NCBI RefSeq assembly: GCF_018383905.1
Contig: NZ_JAGYWA010000002.1
Coordinates: 555,369 to 619,368 of the forward strand
DNA from: Flavobacterium branchiicola
GTDB taxonomy: Bacteria > Bacteroidota > Bacteroidia > Flavobacteriales > Flavobacteriaceae
Length of the DNA: 64,000 nt
Direction of reading: 5' to 3'
Shown here: positions 17,024-27,208 of the stretch, in pieces
Position numbering within the stretch: the stretch's first letter is position 1
Layout: every line of letters starts with the position of its first letter
Program-made: the position numbers and the translations under genes
Notes under the pieces: model-generated
The model's database searches: none
Told to the model about the DNA's origin: nothing
The model's input: the letters and a program-made list of their open reading frames with translations, nothing else

Positions 17024-17431
17024 ATGTCGACACCATACACCACCGTGACCGAAGAAGGAAGAATTCCAAATACTTATATGACAGGTGAAGTGTCATATAA
17101 AAAGCAAACCAGCAACATTCATCCTGAAAATACAGTTATTAAAGAAGTATCATTTGAACCATCAGCCAGAAGCAACTGGCATAGTAACGCAAGCCTGCAA
17201 GTATTAATAGCTACAAACGGAATGGGGTATTATCAGGAAAAAGGAAACGAAATCAGATTGGTTAAAAAAGATGAGGTAATTACCATTTTACCGGGAATTG
17301 AACACTGGTACGGCGCAACTCCTTTTAATACATTCTCCTACATTGTAATCATCACAGAAATTGACAAAGGCACAGGAATCTGGCTGGATAAAGTTACAGA
17401 CGAAGAATATTTTTCTTTTCAGAGCGCGTAG
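17024..17431 (+). CDS. Cupin-domain protein
   Basis: A 135-aa single-domain cupin. Motif 1 is recognisable around residues 45-70 (SNWHSNASLQVLIATNGMGYYQEKG, with His53 as the likely metal ligand), and motif 2 near residues 88-103 (VITILPGIEHWYGATP, with His98). These small cupins, common beside alcohol dehydrogenase and aldo/keto reductase genes, are thought to bind metal and a small organic ligand or act as quercetinase-like oxygenases. No signal peptide. Its position after the AraC gene and before the dehydrogenase supports a shared detoxification or aldehyde-handling role, which is inference. Confidence 0.8.
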   Translation: MSTPYTTVTEEGRIPNTYMTGEVSYKKQTSNIHPENTVIKEVSFEPSARSNWHSNASLQVLIATNGMGYYQEKGNEIRLVKKDEVITILPGIEHWYGATPFNTFSYIVIITEIDKGTGIWLDKVTDEEYFSFQSA

Positions 17432-17443
17432 GTTTTTTTTAAA

Positions 17444-17792
17444 GGTGCTGAGATAGTAAGGTACTGAGATCCTAAGATGCTAAGGTGCTAAGGTTTTTAT
17501 ATTTTGGGAAATGAATAATCGCCTTGTGGTATTTTCTTCACGAGAAAGATTTTTATTGCATTTTTTTTAAAATAGAAATGACATTACATATAAATTATTC
17601 CATTTTTATTTTATAATAAAACCTGAGATATTTTTCATAACTTCATCATTATTAAATAGATATAAAAAAAAATCCGCATCTATCTGTTTAAACCCGTCCA
17701 ATCCGCGTGCAATCAAGTCCAGTAACTTGAAACTTGAAACCTGAAACAAAAAATTTCAAAACAACTTCAAACAAAAAACAATAAAAAAAATT
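17444..17792. repeat. Short degenerate tandem repeats (CTAAGGTG and TGAAAC types)
   Basis: 17444-17493 is a run of 8-10-base units such as GATGCTAAGGTGCTAAGG. 17724-17750 is a TGAAAC-type run. Between them the DNA is AT-rich with no gene. Confidence 0.55.
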
Positions 17793-18845
17793 ATGGAAAC
17801 AAAAGACATTAAAGCCTTTGGAACAGAAGCTGCCGAAGCACCGTTAAAAACATTAGATATTAAAAGAAGAGCAGTACAAGCACACGATGTAGAAATCGAA
17901 ATTTTGTATTGCGGAATCTGCCACTCTGATTTACATTCTGCCAGAAATGAATGGCATGGAACAGTTTACCCAATTGTTCCGGGACACGAAATCGTAGGCC
18001 GCGTAACTAAAGTGGGCGATCACGTAAAGAACTTTAAAGTAGGTCAATTAGCCGGAGTAGGCTGTATGGTTGATTCGTGTAGAGAATGCGATCACTGTAA
18101 AAATGATTTAGAACAATACTGTGACGAAGGAAGCACACTAACATTCAATTCGCCGGACAAACATTTAGGAGGACAAACTTTTGGAGGATATTCTCAAAGT
18201 ATTGTAGTCGATGAAAATTATGTACTTCATATTTCTGACAAACTAGACCTTGCAGGGGTTGCACCATTGCTTTGTGCCGGAATCACAACTTATTCTCCAT
18301 TAAAACACTGGAAAGTAGGACCTGGACAAAAAGTTGGTATTGTTGGAATTGGTGGTTTAGGACATATGGGAATCAAATTAGCGAAAGCTATGGGCGCTCA
18401 TGTTGTTGTTTTCACTACATCGGCATCAAAATTTGAAGCAGCAAAAAGTCTGGGAGCTGATGAAGTAGTTTTATCGACAGATCCAAACCAAATGGCACAA
18501 CATGCTAAAAGCCTGAACTTTATTTTGGATTGTGTTTCTGCCGAACATAATATTGATTCCTATCTGAACTTATTAAAAGTAGACGGAACTTTAACTCTAG
18601 TTGGTGCACCAATGGAACCGCTTCCTGTAACCTCATTCAGCCTTTTACTAGGAAGAAGAAGTTTTGCTGGATCTGCAATCGGAGGAATCGCCGAAACTCA
18701 GGAAATGCTTGATTTCTGTGCTGAACACAACATCACAGCCGATATCGAATTAATCGGTGTAAATGAGGTAAACAACGCTTACGAAAGATTACTAAAAGGA
18801 GATATTAAATATCGTTTTGTAATTGATATGGCTTCGCTTAAATAA
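17793..18845 (+). CDS. Zinc-dependent alcohol dehydrogenase, YahK/CAD type
   Basis: A 350-aa medium-chain dehydrogenase. Catalytic zinc ligands are Cys41 in GICHSDLH and His in PGHEIVG with a later Cys; the structural zinc site is CRECDHCKNDLEQYC. The nucleotide-binding Rossmann motif GIGGLGHMGIKLAKAMGA lies near residues 185-203. This is the pattern of NADP-dependent aldehyde reductases such as E. coli YahK and plant cinnamyl alcohol dehydrogenases. It would reduce a broad range of aldehydes in the cytoplasm. It stands between the cupin and aldo/keto reductase genes, each with its own long, repeat-bearing interval, so co-transcription is not certain. Confidence 0.9.
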   Translation: METKDIKAFGTEAAEAPLKTLDIKRRAVQAHDVEIEILYCGICHSDLHSARNEWHGTVYPIVPGHEIVGRVTKVGDHVKNFKVGQLAGVGCMVDSCRECDHCKNDLEQYCDEGSTLTFNSPDKHLGGQTFGGYSQSIVVDENYVLHISDKLDLAGVAPLLCAGITTYSPLKHWKVGPGQKVGIVGIGGLGHMGIKLAKAMGAHVVVFTTSASKFEAAKSLGADEVVLSTDPNQMAQHAKSLNFILDCVSAEHNIDSYLNLLKVDGTLTLVGAPMEPLPVTSFSLLLGRRSFAGSAIGGIAETQEMLDFCAEHNITADIELIGVNEVNNAYERLLKGDIKYRFVIDMASLK

Positions 18846-18850
18846 GCTAT

Positions 18851-19080
18851 TAAGATGCTAAGGTTCTAAGGTACTGAGGTTCTAAGCTTTTAAAAGTAAG
18901 CTTCTGAGATTACAAACCATCGAGAAGAAAAACTCAGAACCTTAGAATCTCAGTATCTCAGAACCTTTTAAAAAAAAATAAGATGCCAAGATTATAACGT
19001 CAGAGAATAAAACCTCAGAACCTTAGTATCTCAGAGCCTTAGTATCTCAGAACCTCAGAACCTCAGGACCTCAGAACCTT
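18851..19080. repeat. Inverted arms of short degenerate tandem repeats
   Basis: A forward arm of TCTAAGG/ACTGAGG-type units (18851-18888) is followed by complementary arms of CTCAGAAC/CTTAG units (18931-18966 and 19014-19080). The arms can pair over most of their length. The same design flanks the aldo/keto reductase gene on its other side. Confidence 0.65.
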
Positions 19081-19083
19081 TAA

Positions 19084-20294
<1,211 letters not shown>

Positions 20295-20298
20295 AAAA

Positions 20299-20886
20299 TT
20301 ACTTTTTTTCCAAATTTTGCTTAAGCATTTTTGCATGTTCCAAATGTGCTGTTAAACCGGCTATGTTGTTAGAAGCCCACATTCTCACATCTTCATCTGT
20401 GGCGTCTTTAGAAGCTTTTTGTAGTTTATCGATCGCTTTTTCGTGACCGTCGATCATCATATCGGCGAATTTTTTATCGAAATCTACACCCGATTTTTCG
20501 CTTAGTTTATTGTATTCGTCCTGACCTTCTTCAGTAAGGGAAGTTGGTAAAGTAAAGTTTTTAGCCTTTGCCAAAGTACTCACTCCAGAAGCCGATTTGG
20601 TATGCTCGTCAACCAGCATTTTTCCAAATTTTTTCACCTCGGCATTAGTACTTTTTTGCTGTGCCAGTTTCCCGATTTCGATTTCAGCTAAATTAATTTC
20701 AGCCTGATCTACTAAAAACTCAGAATCATCTTCTTTACTTTCAATAGAATCAAATTTGGCTTCGTTGGCATCTTCAGCGACTTCTTTTGGATCTTCTTGT
20801 TTGGTTTCGTTTTTACAAGAGTTTAAAAACAGAATGATTAATCCCGCTCCTAAAATTACTTTTCCGGCTAATAGTATCTTTTTCAT
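20299..20886 (-). CDS. DUF4142 lipoprotein
   Basis: A 195-aa protein with a lipoprotein signal, lipobox LNSC (Cys24). After an acidic linker (about 30-55) comes the DUF4142 four-helix region (about 57-190), with the typical KKFGKMLVDEHTK and FADMMIDGHEKAI segments, a ferritin-like fold. DUF4142 proteins are cell-envelope proteins of unknown biochemical role, often in stress regulons. It is the first of a run of stress-type genes that extends to about 28 kb, which fits that idea. Monocistronic. Confidence 0.85.
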   Translation of the reverse strand: MKKILLAGKVILGAGLIILFLNSCKNETKQEDPKEVAEDANEAKFDSIESKEDDSEFLVDQAEINLAEIEIGKLAQQKSTNAEVKKFGKMLVDEHTKSASGVSTLAKAKNFTLPTSLTEEGQDEYNKLSEKSGVDFDKKFADMMIDGHEKAIDKLQKASKDATDEDVRMWASNNIAGLTAHLEHAKMLKQNLEKK

Positions 20887-20996
20887 GATTTTAATAGTTT
20901 AATGTTATAATGTAAAAGTATTAAGGAAGCTTAAGGAATGTCTTATAGTATTTTGGGAGATTGTTATATGATTTGGATACAGTTTCGGTTCAGTTT

Positions 20997-21446
20997 GTCA
21001 TCTCGACGGAGGAGAGATCACACACGAAACTCTACAAAGATTGGGTTTTCATTACGGAGTTACTTGCGAAGATTTGTTTCGCCTTTTCGCTATCGCTCGG
21101 GTCTCCTCAGTCGAAATGACAATTTTGCGCAGAACCTGGGGTTTGTCTTTTATTAATAACTAGGTTTAGTTTGTCATCTCGACGGAGGAGAGATCGCACT
21201 AGAAACTCTACAAAGATTGGTGATAAACTTTGCGGAATCCCGCGTGTGATTTCTCCTCCGTCGAAATGACAATTTTGCGCAGAATCTGGGTTTATCTTTT
21301 GTTAATAATCGGCTTAGTTTGTCATTCGAAGTATGAGAAATCGCACTAGAAACTCTACAAAGATTGGTGATAAACTTTGCGGAATCCCGCGTGTGATTTG
21401 CTTCGCCAGTTCGCTATCGCTCGGGTCTACTTTCAGTCGATGATAC
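20997..21446. repeat. Cluster of three GTCAT-TTCGA palindromic repeats
   Basis: Copies at 20997-21121, 21173-21270 and 21321-21446, in the same orientation. Each begins GTCATCTCGACGGAGGAGAGATC or a variant, has a middle ACTCTACAAAGATTGG, and ends in the complement TTTCTCCTCCGTCGAAATGAC or a variant. Two copies carry an added TTCGCTATCGCTCGGGT insert near the right arm. Confidence 0.75.
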
Positions 21447-21463
21447 AATTTTGCTCCAAACCA

Positions 21464-21506
21464 GACTTTCGACTTTATGACTTTCGACTTTATGACTTTC
21501 GACTTT
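21464..21506. repeat. ACTTTCGACTTT tandem repeat
   Basis: About four units of GACTTTCGACTTTAT. It is the reverse complement of the GTCGAAA repeat at 38523-38606. Confidence 0.65.
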
Positions 21507-21624
21507 AAAACTGTAAGACTCAAATTATGAAAATTATACCCAAAATTATATAACAGAAAAATCTGTCTTTTAATGAACTTTGGAATACCATACATCCAAA
21601 ATCATTAACCTAAAAAATTATGTC

Positions 21625-21864
21625 ATGCCAGATCCACGAATTAAGAATGAAGCACAATATGAAGCATTGGTAAAAAAAGGCTACAGCAAAGAGAAATCAG
21701 CACGAATTGCCAATACGCCAGATGCAGGAGAAAAAGGCGGAAAAGCAAAGCCTTATGAAGAATGGACAAAAGAAGAATTGCTCAAACAAGCGATAAAAGT
21801 GGGAATAAAAGGGCGTTCGTACATGAATAAAAAAGCATTAATACATTCTTTAAGAAACAACTAA
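21625..21864 (+). CDS. Small Rho_N/SAP-like domain protein
   Basis: A 79-aa protein read from the ATG at 21625; an upstream ATG at 21580 would add 15 residues of intergenic character. The N-terminal part (PRIKNEAQYEALVKKGYSKEKSARIAN) resembles the DUF7218-type small stress proteins, and the C-terminal part (WTKEELLKQAIKVGIKGRSYMNKKALIHSLR) resembles the nucleic-acid-binding Rho N-terminal/SAP helix pair. It ends 10 bases before the topoisomerase IB gene, so the two are probably co-transcribed. A DNA-associated role is plausible; no direct evidence. Confidence 0.7.
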   Translation: MPDPRIKNEAQYEALVKKGYSKEKSARIANTPDAGEKGGKAKPYEEWTKEELLKQAIKVGIKGRSYMNKKALIHSLRNN

Positions 21865-21874
21865 AATCTAAACC

Positions 21875-22960
21875 ATGCCACTAAAAGTCGCTCAGCAAAA
21901 AATCATGAACCAATTAATCAAATCGCCGCATTTGGTATTGGAGAAATTGGATTTGGTTTACGTTAGCAATCAAAAATTGCCGATTGAACGTTGCGAAGGC
22001 GAGGATGGTTTTATTTATAAAAAAAACGGACGCTGCATTAAACAAAAAAGCGAATTAAAGCGTTTCAGCAGTTTGGTCTTGCCGCCTGCATGGGAAAACG
22101 TAAGAATTTCAGATTTAGCCAACGGACATTTACAAGCGGTGGGTCTGGATGTTAAAAACAGAAAACAATATCGTTACCACCCAAAATGGAATCAAATCAG
22201 AAATCAGACGAAATTCTATAAAATCGCCGAATTTGGACAAAAACTGCCTTCGATAAGAAAACATGTCGATCAGGATTTAGAAGAGAAGGAGTGGTCTAAA
22301 AATAAGGTTATAGCACTTGTTATTCGGTTAATGGAGGAAACGCACATCAGAATTGGAAATGAAAAGTACGCCAAAGACAATAAATCGTACGGACTTTCGA
22401 CTTTGCGCAAGCGACATATCAATATTAATAAAAACACGCTACGATTTGAGTTTATTGGTAAAAAAGGAAAACAACATACGATTACGACCCGAAATAAACA
22501 ATTGATAAAATTGGTAAGCCGATGTGAAGAAATTCCGGGTTGGGAAGTTTTTAAGTATTACGATGCCAATGGCGAAAAGAAAGTGCTTGACAGCCATATG
22601 GTCAACGAATATTTACACAACATTTCGGGAGAATATTTCAGTGCCAAAGATTTCAGAACCTGGGCAGCGTCGATTGTGTTTTTTGAAAACCTGATGGAAA
22701 TTGGAACCGCTTCTGACGAAAAAGAAATTAAGAAAAATATCCTAATCGCATACGACGCAACCGCCGAAGCGCTAGGGAATACACGAAATGTATGCAAGAA
22801 TTATTACGTTCATCCTTTGTTGGTTTCAACTTATGAAGACGGCTCAATTCAGCAGTATTTTGATAAAGTCAAAAAAAGCCGAAGTACCAAAAAGTATTTT
22901 TCAAGATCAGAAACTGCGTTTGCAGAATTAATCGAAAATTATCAGGTTAATTTATTGTAA
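21875..22960 (+). CDS. DNA topoisomerase IB
   Basis: A 361-aa bacterial (poxvirus-like) type IB topoisomerase. The N-terminal DNA-binding region carries PPAWENVRI and KQYRYHPKWNQIRN, both typical. The catalytic part has the RIGNEKYAKDNKSYGLSTL segment, the KDFRTW motif, and the active-site tyrosine at 310/311 in NVCKNYYVHP. It relaxes supercoils of either sign through a 3-prime phosphotyrosyl link. In Flavobacteria and other environmental bacteria such genes sit in stress-type clusters, as here (Rho_N-like protein before, DUF1328 after). Length and motifs are complete. Confidence 0.95.
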   Translation: MPLKVAQQKIMNQLIKSPHLVLEKLDLVYVSNQKLPIERCEGEDGFIYKKNGRCIKQKSELKRFSSLVLPPAWENVRISDLANGHLQAVGLDVKNRKQYRYHPKWNQIRNQTKFYKIAEFGQKLPSIRKHVDQDLEEKEWSKNKVIALVIRLMEETHIRIGNEKYAKDNKSYGLSTLRKRHININKNTLRFEFIGKKGKQHTITTRNKQLIKLVSRCEEIPGWEVFKYYDANGEKKVLDSHMVNEYLHNISGEYFSAKDFRTWAASIVFFENLMEIGTASDEKEIKKNILIAYDATAEALGNTRNVCKNYYVHPLLVSTYEDGSIQQYFDKVKKSRSTKKYFSRSETAFAELIENYQVNLL

Positions 22961-23070
22961 ATCATCATCGATAGAGTCATAAATAAAATATTTAGAGTTA
23001 ATACATCTCTTTAAAAAGTATGAAATTTGAGTAACAAACAAAGTCATTATTAACCAAAAAATCAATTATT

Positions 23071-23232
23071 ATGTTACGTTGGACAGTCATATTTATTATT
23101 CTGGCAATAGTTGCGGGAATATTTGGTTTTGGCGGAATTGCTGCCGGAGCCGCTAGTATAGCAAAAATTCTATTTTTTATATTCTTGGTATTATTTATCA
23201 TTTCGCTTATTAGCGGAAGAAGAAGTGTATAA
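23071..23232 (+). CDS. DUF1328 small membrane protein
   Basis: A 53-aa protein starting [12 protein letters not shown] with two hydrophobic helices separated by a Gly/Ala-rich turn ([14 protein letters not shown]) and ending GRRSV. This is the complete DUF1328 (YtjA-like) pattern. The family is widespread, inner-membrane, of unknown role, and often stress-induced. The gene is followed by a terminator hairpin. Confidence 0.85.
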   Translation: MLRWTVIFIILAIVAGIFGFGGIAAGAASIAKILFFIFLVLFIISLISGRRSV

Positions 23233-23258
23233 GCTGGAATTCAGTAAAATAACCGATT

Positions 23259-23298
23259 AAAAACGACACATCTATTTCGATATATGTGTCGTTTATCT
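23259..23298. terminator. Intrinsic terminator
   Basis: AAACGACACAT and its complement ATGTGTCGTTT around a short loop, followed by a T-rich stretch; it ends the DUF1328 transcript just before the next gene. Confidence 0.75.
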
Positions 23299-23316
23299 TT
23301 TAAAAATATATTTATC

Positions 23317-23964
23317 ATGGGAACAAAAAGTGGTGCTTATCAGGATGTTTACATCAAAAGAGAGGACGAAATGGTAAGCTTGAAAAATGATGTAACAGAT
23401 TTTTGCGAAAAGTACATAAAACCTGTGCATCCTAAAAACTGGGATTGGGGAACGCGCGATTTCGAAAATCCCGAAAACGATCCAACAAACGAAGAGGCGA
23501 GAGCTATTGCCAATGTGGTTTACAAAGATTTGATGGACAGTAAACAAACAGATGTAGATTTGTCGACAATGAACAATGTTGAAGCTATAAAAGCCTACTT
23601 AAATCCGCAAAGCAAGCATGAAAAGTTTAATACAGAAGAATTTGCATTTGCTTTAAAAGTCGAATTGGAACACGGAAGAATCCGCGATGTAAATGTGACC
23701 AATAATCATCCGTTCCTAACAGCAATGATCGCTTTGGCGCACATGACGGAAAGTCTCACGTATTATAAACGATTAAAAGTAATGGAAGCTGAAGGCGAGA
23801 TTTACGAAATTATGCGTAAAATCGAAAACTCAAAAACAGGAAAAGAAGAATGGTACAAAGAATTGGGCAAAGCCGAAATGGAATTAAGCGAAGCCAGAAC
23901 TGGTTTGGTAGAACGTTTACAAAAAATGGATGATATTCCGACTCTCGAGAAAATAGGAGATTAA
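23317..23964 (+). CDS. Hypothetical 215-aa helical protein of the stress cluster
   Basis: Not recognised. Start is the ATG at 23317 (MGTKSGAYQD); a longer frame runs back into the terminator hairpin and is rejected. The protein is soluble and mostly helical, with a WDWGTRDFENPENDPTNEE motif near residues 40-58 and a DUF-like C-terminal helical bundle. It is followed by a strong terminator shared with the acidic protein gene. Position within the DUF1328/YciE/topoisomerase group suggests a stress role but there is no motif to support one. Confidence 0.65.
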   Translation: MGTKSGAYQDVYIKREDEMVSLKNDVTDFCEKYIKPVHPKNWDWGTRDFENPENDPTNEEARAIANVVYKDLMDSKQTDVDLSTMNNVEAIKAYLNPQSKHEKFNTEEFAFALKVELEHGRIRDVNVTNNHPFLTAMIALAHMTESLTYYKRLKVMEAEGEIYEIMRKIENSKTGKEEWYKELGKAEMELSEARTGLVERLQKMDDIPTLEKIGD

Positions 23965-23987
23965 GAATCTGGATTTTAAAGAATTAA

Positions 23988-24025
23988 AATAAAGCCGTTA
24001 AATATCAATATTTAACGGCTTTATT
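23988..24025. terminator. Bidirectional intrinsic terminator
   Basis: A 17-base stem (AATAAAGCCGTTAAATAT and complement) with a short loop, between the convergent 215-aa and acidic protein genes. Confidence 0.9.
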
Positions 24026-24046
24026 GTTTTAAAAACAGAAGGGAAT

Positions 24047-24532
24047 TTAAAATTTTCTTGGATCTTCTTCCGGATAACTTTCGTCATCATCTTCTTCCTG
24101 TACATCATCTTCAATGTATTCGCTTTCATCTTCTTCATCGTCGTCGATGTCTTCAAAATCATCTTCGGTTTCATTAAAATCATTTTCAAAAGTGTCATCG
24201 GGATTGTCAAATTCGTCATTTTCTTCTTCATCAAGCTCATCTTCAAATTTGATTTCATAATTATCATCGTTATCATCTTCAAGATCCTGCTCATTATGAA
24301 AATCATCATTTAAATCTTCCAAGTCGTCTCTTTCATCAGGATTTGGTCTGTTTGGATTATGCCCGTTTCGAACCGTATAACCTCGATTTGCGATTTCTTC
24401 AATGTCATTATCAGTTTCTTTCATATCGTCTAAATCATAAAATTCTTCATTCATAACAGTGTTTCTGTCTGAAGTATTTGGATTTCGCGAATTATTGTTA
24501 AAAGTCCTGTTTTTGTTATCTGTAGTATTCAT
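24047..24532 (-). CDS. Highly acidic, low-complexity protein
   Basis: A 161-aa protein in which most residues after position 60 are Asp or Glu (runs such as DDFEDIDDDEEDESEY). It has no signal, membrane segment or recognised domain. The N-terminal third is Asn-rich (TDNKNRTFNNNSRNPNTS). Probably disordered. Roles seen for such proteins include charge buffering, hydration protection and binding of basic proteins; none can be chosen here. A long antisense frame rich in Met and Lys is a shadow of it. Its place in the stress cluster hints at desiccation or DNA-protein protection. Confidence 0.65.
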   Translation of the reverse strand: MNTTDNKNRTFNNNSRNPNTSDRNTVMNEEFYDLDDMKETDNDIEEIANRGYTVRNGHNPNRPNPDERDDLEDLNDDFHNEQDLEDDNDDNYEIKFEDELDEEENDEFDNPDDTFENDFNETEDDFEDIDDDEEDESEYIEDDVQEEDDDESYPEEDPRKF

Positions 24533-24720
24533 GATATTGAATTTTTATAGTTTCTATACTACAAATCTAGTGCTGTTGAGGTCAGTTTTCTTTATAGAAT
24601 TGTTTTTTGCAATTGTATAATTAACAGATGTTTAGAATGAAATTTATTCAAAAAATCCTATAACTAATCTGAAACTGAGGATGGTAATTTTATAATCTAT
24701 TAATTTAAAAACAAATTACC

Positions 24721-25293
24721 ATGAAAACTACGGATAGTAAAAAAGACAGTACAACAAAACAAGAAGTAAAAAGAGGCGTAACGAAGCCAAAATCGAATGC
24801 AGCATCAGGATTGACCGAATTGTTTGAAGATGGCTTAAAAGACCTGTATTGGGCCGAAAAGGCATTAACAAAAGCACTTCCGATAATGTCAAGAAATGCA
24901 ACTTCAGAAGAATTGATATCGGCGATTAACAATCATTTGGTCGAAACAGAAGAACATGTCACTCGTCTGGAGAAAATTTTTGATTTAATTGGAAAAAAAG
25001 CAACGGCCAAAAAATGTGATGCTATGGAAGGTTTAATCGAAGAAGGAAAGGGAATTTTGGAAGAAACTGAAATTGGCGTTGTCAGAGATGCCGGAATCAT
25101 TGCTGCAAGTCAGAAAATAGAGCATTACGAGATTGCAACTTACGGAACTTTAAGACAGTTTGCTGAAACACTAGGCTTGGAAGAAGCAGCTTCATTACTT
25201 GAATTAACGCTGGACGAAGAAAAAGGTGCAGATAAATTATTGACAGAAGTTGCTGTAAATGCTATCAATCTGGAAGCAGCCGAAGCAGATTAA
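24721..25293 (+). CDS. YciE/YciF-like ferritin-like stress protein (DUF892)
   Basis: A 190-aa protein. After a Lys/Thr/Ser-rich N-terminal tail of about 30 residues it has the DUF892 four-helix domain, recognised by LTELFEDGLKDLYWAEKAL, NHLVETEEHVTRLEKIF and ASQKIEHYEIATYGTLR. The Glu and His residues of these helices form the di-iron site of the ferritin-like fold. E. coli YciE/YciF are induced by stress; their function is not established. The gene lies just before the Nei/Fpg glycosylase gene, so a shared oxidative or desiccation stress role is likely. Confidence 0.9.
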   Translation: MKTTDSKKDSTTKQEVKRGVTKPKSNAASGLTELFEDGLKDLYWAEKALTKALPIMSRNATSEELISAINNHLVETEEHVTRLEKIFDLIGKKATAKKCDAMEGLIEEGKGILEETEIGVVRDAGIIAASQKIEHYEIATYGTLRQFAETLGLEEAASLLELTLDEEKGADKLLTEVAVNAINLEAAEAD

Positions 25294-25364
25294 TCCCCGA
25301 GAATTAAAACTTAAAAGTGCAGTACAAAACTGCACTTTTTTTTATCACTAAAAAAACAGAAATT

Positions 25365-26096
25365 ATGCCCGAAGGTCCATCAATATTGATATTAAAAGAA
25401 GAAGCACAACAATTTAGCGGTAAAAAAGTAATTGAAGTTTCAGGAAACAGCAGCGTTGATATTCAGCGTTTAAAAGATAAAACGATTCTATCCTTTAAAA
25501 CCTGGGGAAAACACTTTTTAATTTGCTTTGAAGATTTCACTGTAAAAATTCATATGCTGATGTTTGGAACCTACCGAATTAACGAGAAAAAAGAAAACGC
25601 ACCAAGGTTGCATTTAGGATTTTCAAGTGGAGAAATCAACTTTTACACCTGTTCAGTTAAGATTCTCGAAGGCCCTGTGAGTCAGTATTACGATTGGAGC
25701 GAAGATGTTTTGAATGAGAATTGGAATCCGAAAAAAGCAAAACAAAGTCTCGATAAAATTCCGGATGAAATGATTTGTGATGCCATTTTAGATCAGAATA
25801 TATTTTCGGGAGTAGGGAATATCATCAAAAATGAAGTTTTGTATCGTTGCTTTATTCACCCGGAATCTTTGACGGGGAAAATTCCATCAGAAAAAATAGA
25901 CGAACTTATTTCCGAATGTTCGATTTATAGTTTTGAATTTTTATACTGGAAGAAAAAATTTGAATTAAAAAAACATTGGCTCGCATACACCAAAAAAGAA
26001 TGTTTAAGATGCAATTTACCATTCATCAGAAAGCATACGGGGAAAAGAAATCGTCGAAGTTTTTTCTGTTCTAACTGTCAACAACTTCACACATGA
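25365..26096 (+). CDS. Formamidopyrimidine-DNA glycosylase / endonuclease VIII-like
   Basis: A 243-aa DNA glycosylase read from the ATG giving MPEGPS; the longer frame from 25317 would hide the catalytic N-terminus. Pro2 is the catalytic residue (nucleophile after Met removal), Glu3 follows. The helix-two-turn-helix region (DQNIFSGVGNIIKNEVLYR) and the C-terminal zinc finger (CLRCNLPFIRKHTG then FFCSNCQ) are complete. It removes oxidised bases and cuts the abasic site. It overlaps the following DUF72 gene by four bases (ATGA), so both are co-translated. Confidence 0.9.
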   Translation: MPEGPSILILKEEAQQFSGKKVIEVSGNSSVDIQRLKDKTILSFKTWGKHFLICFEDFTVKIHMLMFGTYRINEKKENAPRLHLGFSSGEINFYTCSVKILEGPVSQYYDWSEDVLNENWNPKKAKQSLDKIPDEMICDAILDQNIFSGVGNIIKNEVLYRCFIHPESLTGKIPSEKIDELISECSIYSFEFLYWKKKFELKKHWLAYTKKECLRCNLPFIRKHTGKRNRRSFFCSNCQQLHT

Positions 26097-26806
26097 AAAA
26101 TCAAATTTTAATAGGCTGCTCGAGTTACAATAATCGTCTTTGGAAGGGGATTTTTTACCCAGACAGTTTGTCAGGTAAGGATATGTTTGTATTTTATTAC
26201 CAGTATTTTAACACGTATGAGTTCAATGGAAGCTTTTATAGGTTTCCGACTGTCAGAATATTCGAAAACTGGTACAATAAGACACCTGAAAATTTTGTGT
26301 TTTCGGTAAAAGCGCCCAAAGAAATTACACATCTTAAGCGATTTTTAAACTGCGAAAAATTGCTTTCCGACTTTTATAAAGTGTGCGATTTAGGATTAAA
26401 AGAAAAGCTTGGTTGTGTCTTATTTCAGTTTCCACCGAGTTATGATTTTACTTCAGAACGACTTTTACACATTATTCAAAGCCTGGATCTGAATTTTAAA
26501 AATGTAATTGAATTTAGACACATCAGTTGGTGGAATGAAGAGGTGTGGAATGCCTTTCGGGAAAACAATATTACGTTTTGCAGCGTGAGTTATCCAAAAT
26601 TGCCCAAGACAATTTTTAAAGATTTTCCCCTTATTTACATTCGTTTGCACGGAATTCCGAAATTATTTTACTCCAGTTATTCACCTGAAGAATTACTTGA
26701 AATAAAGAATGAAATAGCTTCAAAATCAGCGTTTATATATTTTAATAATACTGCAAGTGAAGCCGGAATTTTAAATGCTTTGGAGATGAAAAGGATTGTT
26801 TCTTAA
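26093..26806 (+). CDS. DUF72 family protein
   Basis: A 237-aa TIM-barrel protein of the DUF72 (YecE) family, recognised by IGCSSYNNRLWKGIFYP, the VEFRHISWW-type segment (VIEFRHISWWNEEVW) and YIRLHG near the C-terminus. The biochemical function of DUF72 is not known. It is translationally coupled to the Nei/Fpg glycosylase (four-base overlap), which suggests a DNA or stress connection. Length and motifs are normal. Confidence 0.9.
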   Translation: MKNQILIGCSSYNNRLWKGIFYPDSLSGKDMFVFYYQYFNTYEFNGSFYRFPTVRIFENWYNKTPENFVFSVKAPKEITHLKRFLNCEKLLSDFYKVCDLGLKEKLGCVLFQFPPSYDFTSERLLHIIQSLDLNFKNVIEFRHISWWNEEVWNAFRENNITFCSVSYPKLPKTIFKDFPLIYIRLHGIPKLFYSSYSPEELLEIKNEIASKSAFIYFNNTASEAGILNALEMKRIVS

Positions 26807-26841
26807 TCGCAAAGTTTTCGGTACAGTTTTCGGCACAGTTT

Positions 26842-27193
26842 GTCATCTCGACATAAGGAGAGATCGCACTAATTGATCCACAAAGATTGGCGATATACTG
26901 TGCGGAGTTTCTTGCGGAGATTTCTCCTTCGTCGAGATGACAGACTATGTGTTTTGTCATTTCGAAGTATGAGAAATCGCACTAGAAATTCGACAAAGAT
27001 TTGCGATATACTGTGCGGAGTTTCTTGCGGAGATTTCTCCTTCGTCGAGATGACAGACTATATGTTTTGTCATTTCGAAGTATGAGACCCGAGCGATAGC
27101 GAACAGGCAAAGCAAATCGCACTAGAAAATCGACAAAGATTGGCGATATACGTTGCGGAGTTTCTTGTGTGATCTCTCCTTCGTCGAGATGAC
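26842..27193. repeat. Cluster of three GTCAT-TTCGA palindromic repeats
   Basis: Copies at about 26842-26942, 26956-27053 and 27069-27193. Each has GTCAT(C/T)TCGA at the left, AAAGATTGGCGATATAC in the middle and TTCGTCGAGATGACA at the right. The third carries the GACCCGAGCGATAGCGAA insert near its left arm. There is no gene in this interval. Confidence 0.75.
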
Positions 27194-27208
27194 AAAACTG
27201 TGTGCGTA

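Larger units (their letters stand above)
20887..21624. other. Repeat-filled intergenic interval
   Basis: No gene. It holds three copies of the 100-base palindromic repeat (20997-21446) and a run of ACTTTCGACTTT units (21464-21506). Reading frames across these repeats are artefacts of the repeat sequence. Confidence 0.6.

Noticed and set aside
23998..24309. 103-aa minus-strand frame very rich in Met and Lys
   Set aside because: It is another frame of the acidic protein gene; the Asp/Glu codons read as Met/Lys/Ile when shifted.
26842..27193. CRISPR-like look of three evenly spaced repeats
   Set aside because: The repeats are about 100 bases, palindromic over their length and separated by repeat-like DNA, not by unique 30-40-base spacers; no cas genes are near.
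26817..27199. Short frames such as 26873-27085
   Set aside because: They are translations of the palindromic repeats; the same peptide appears from each copy.
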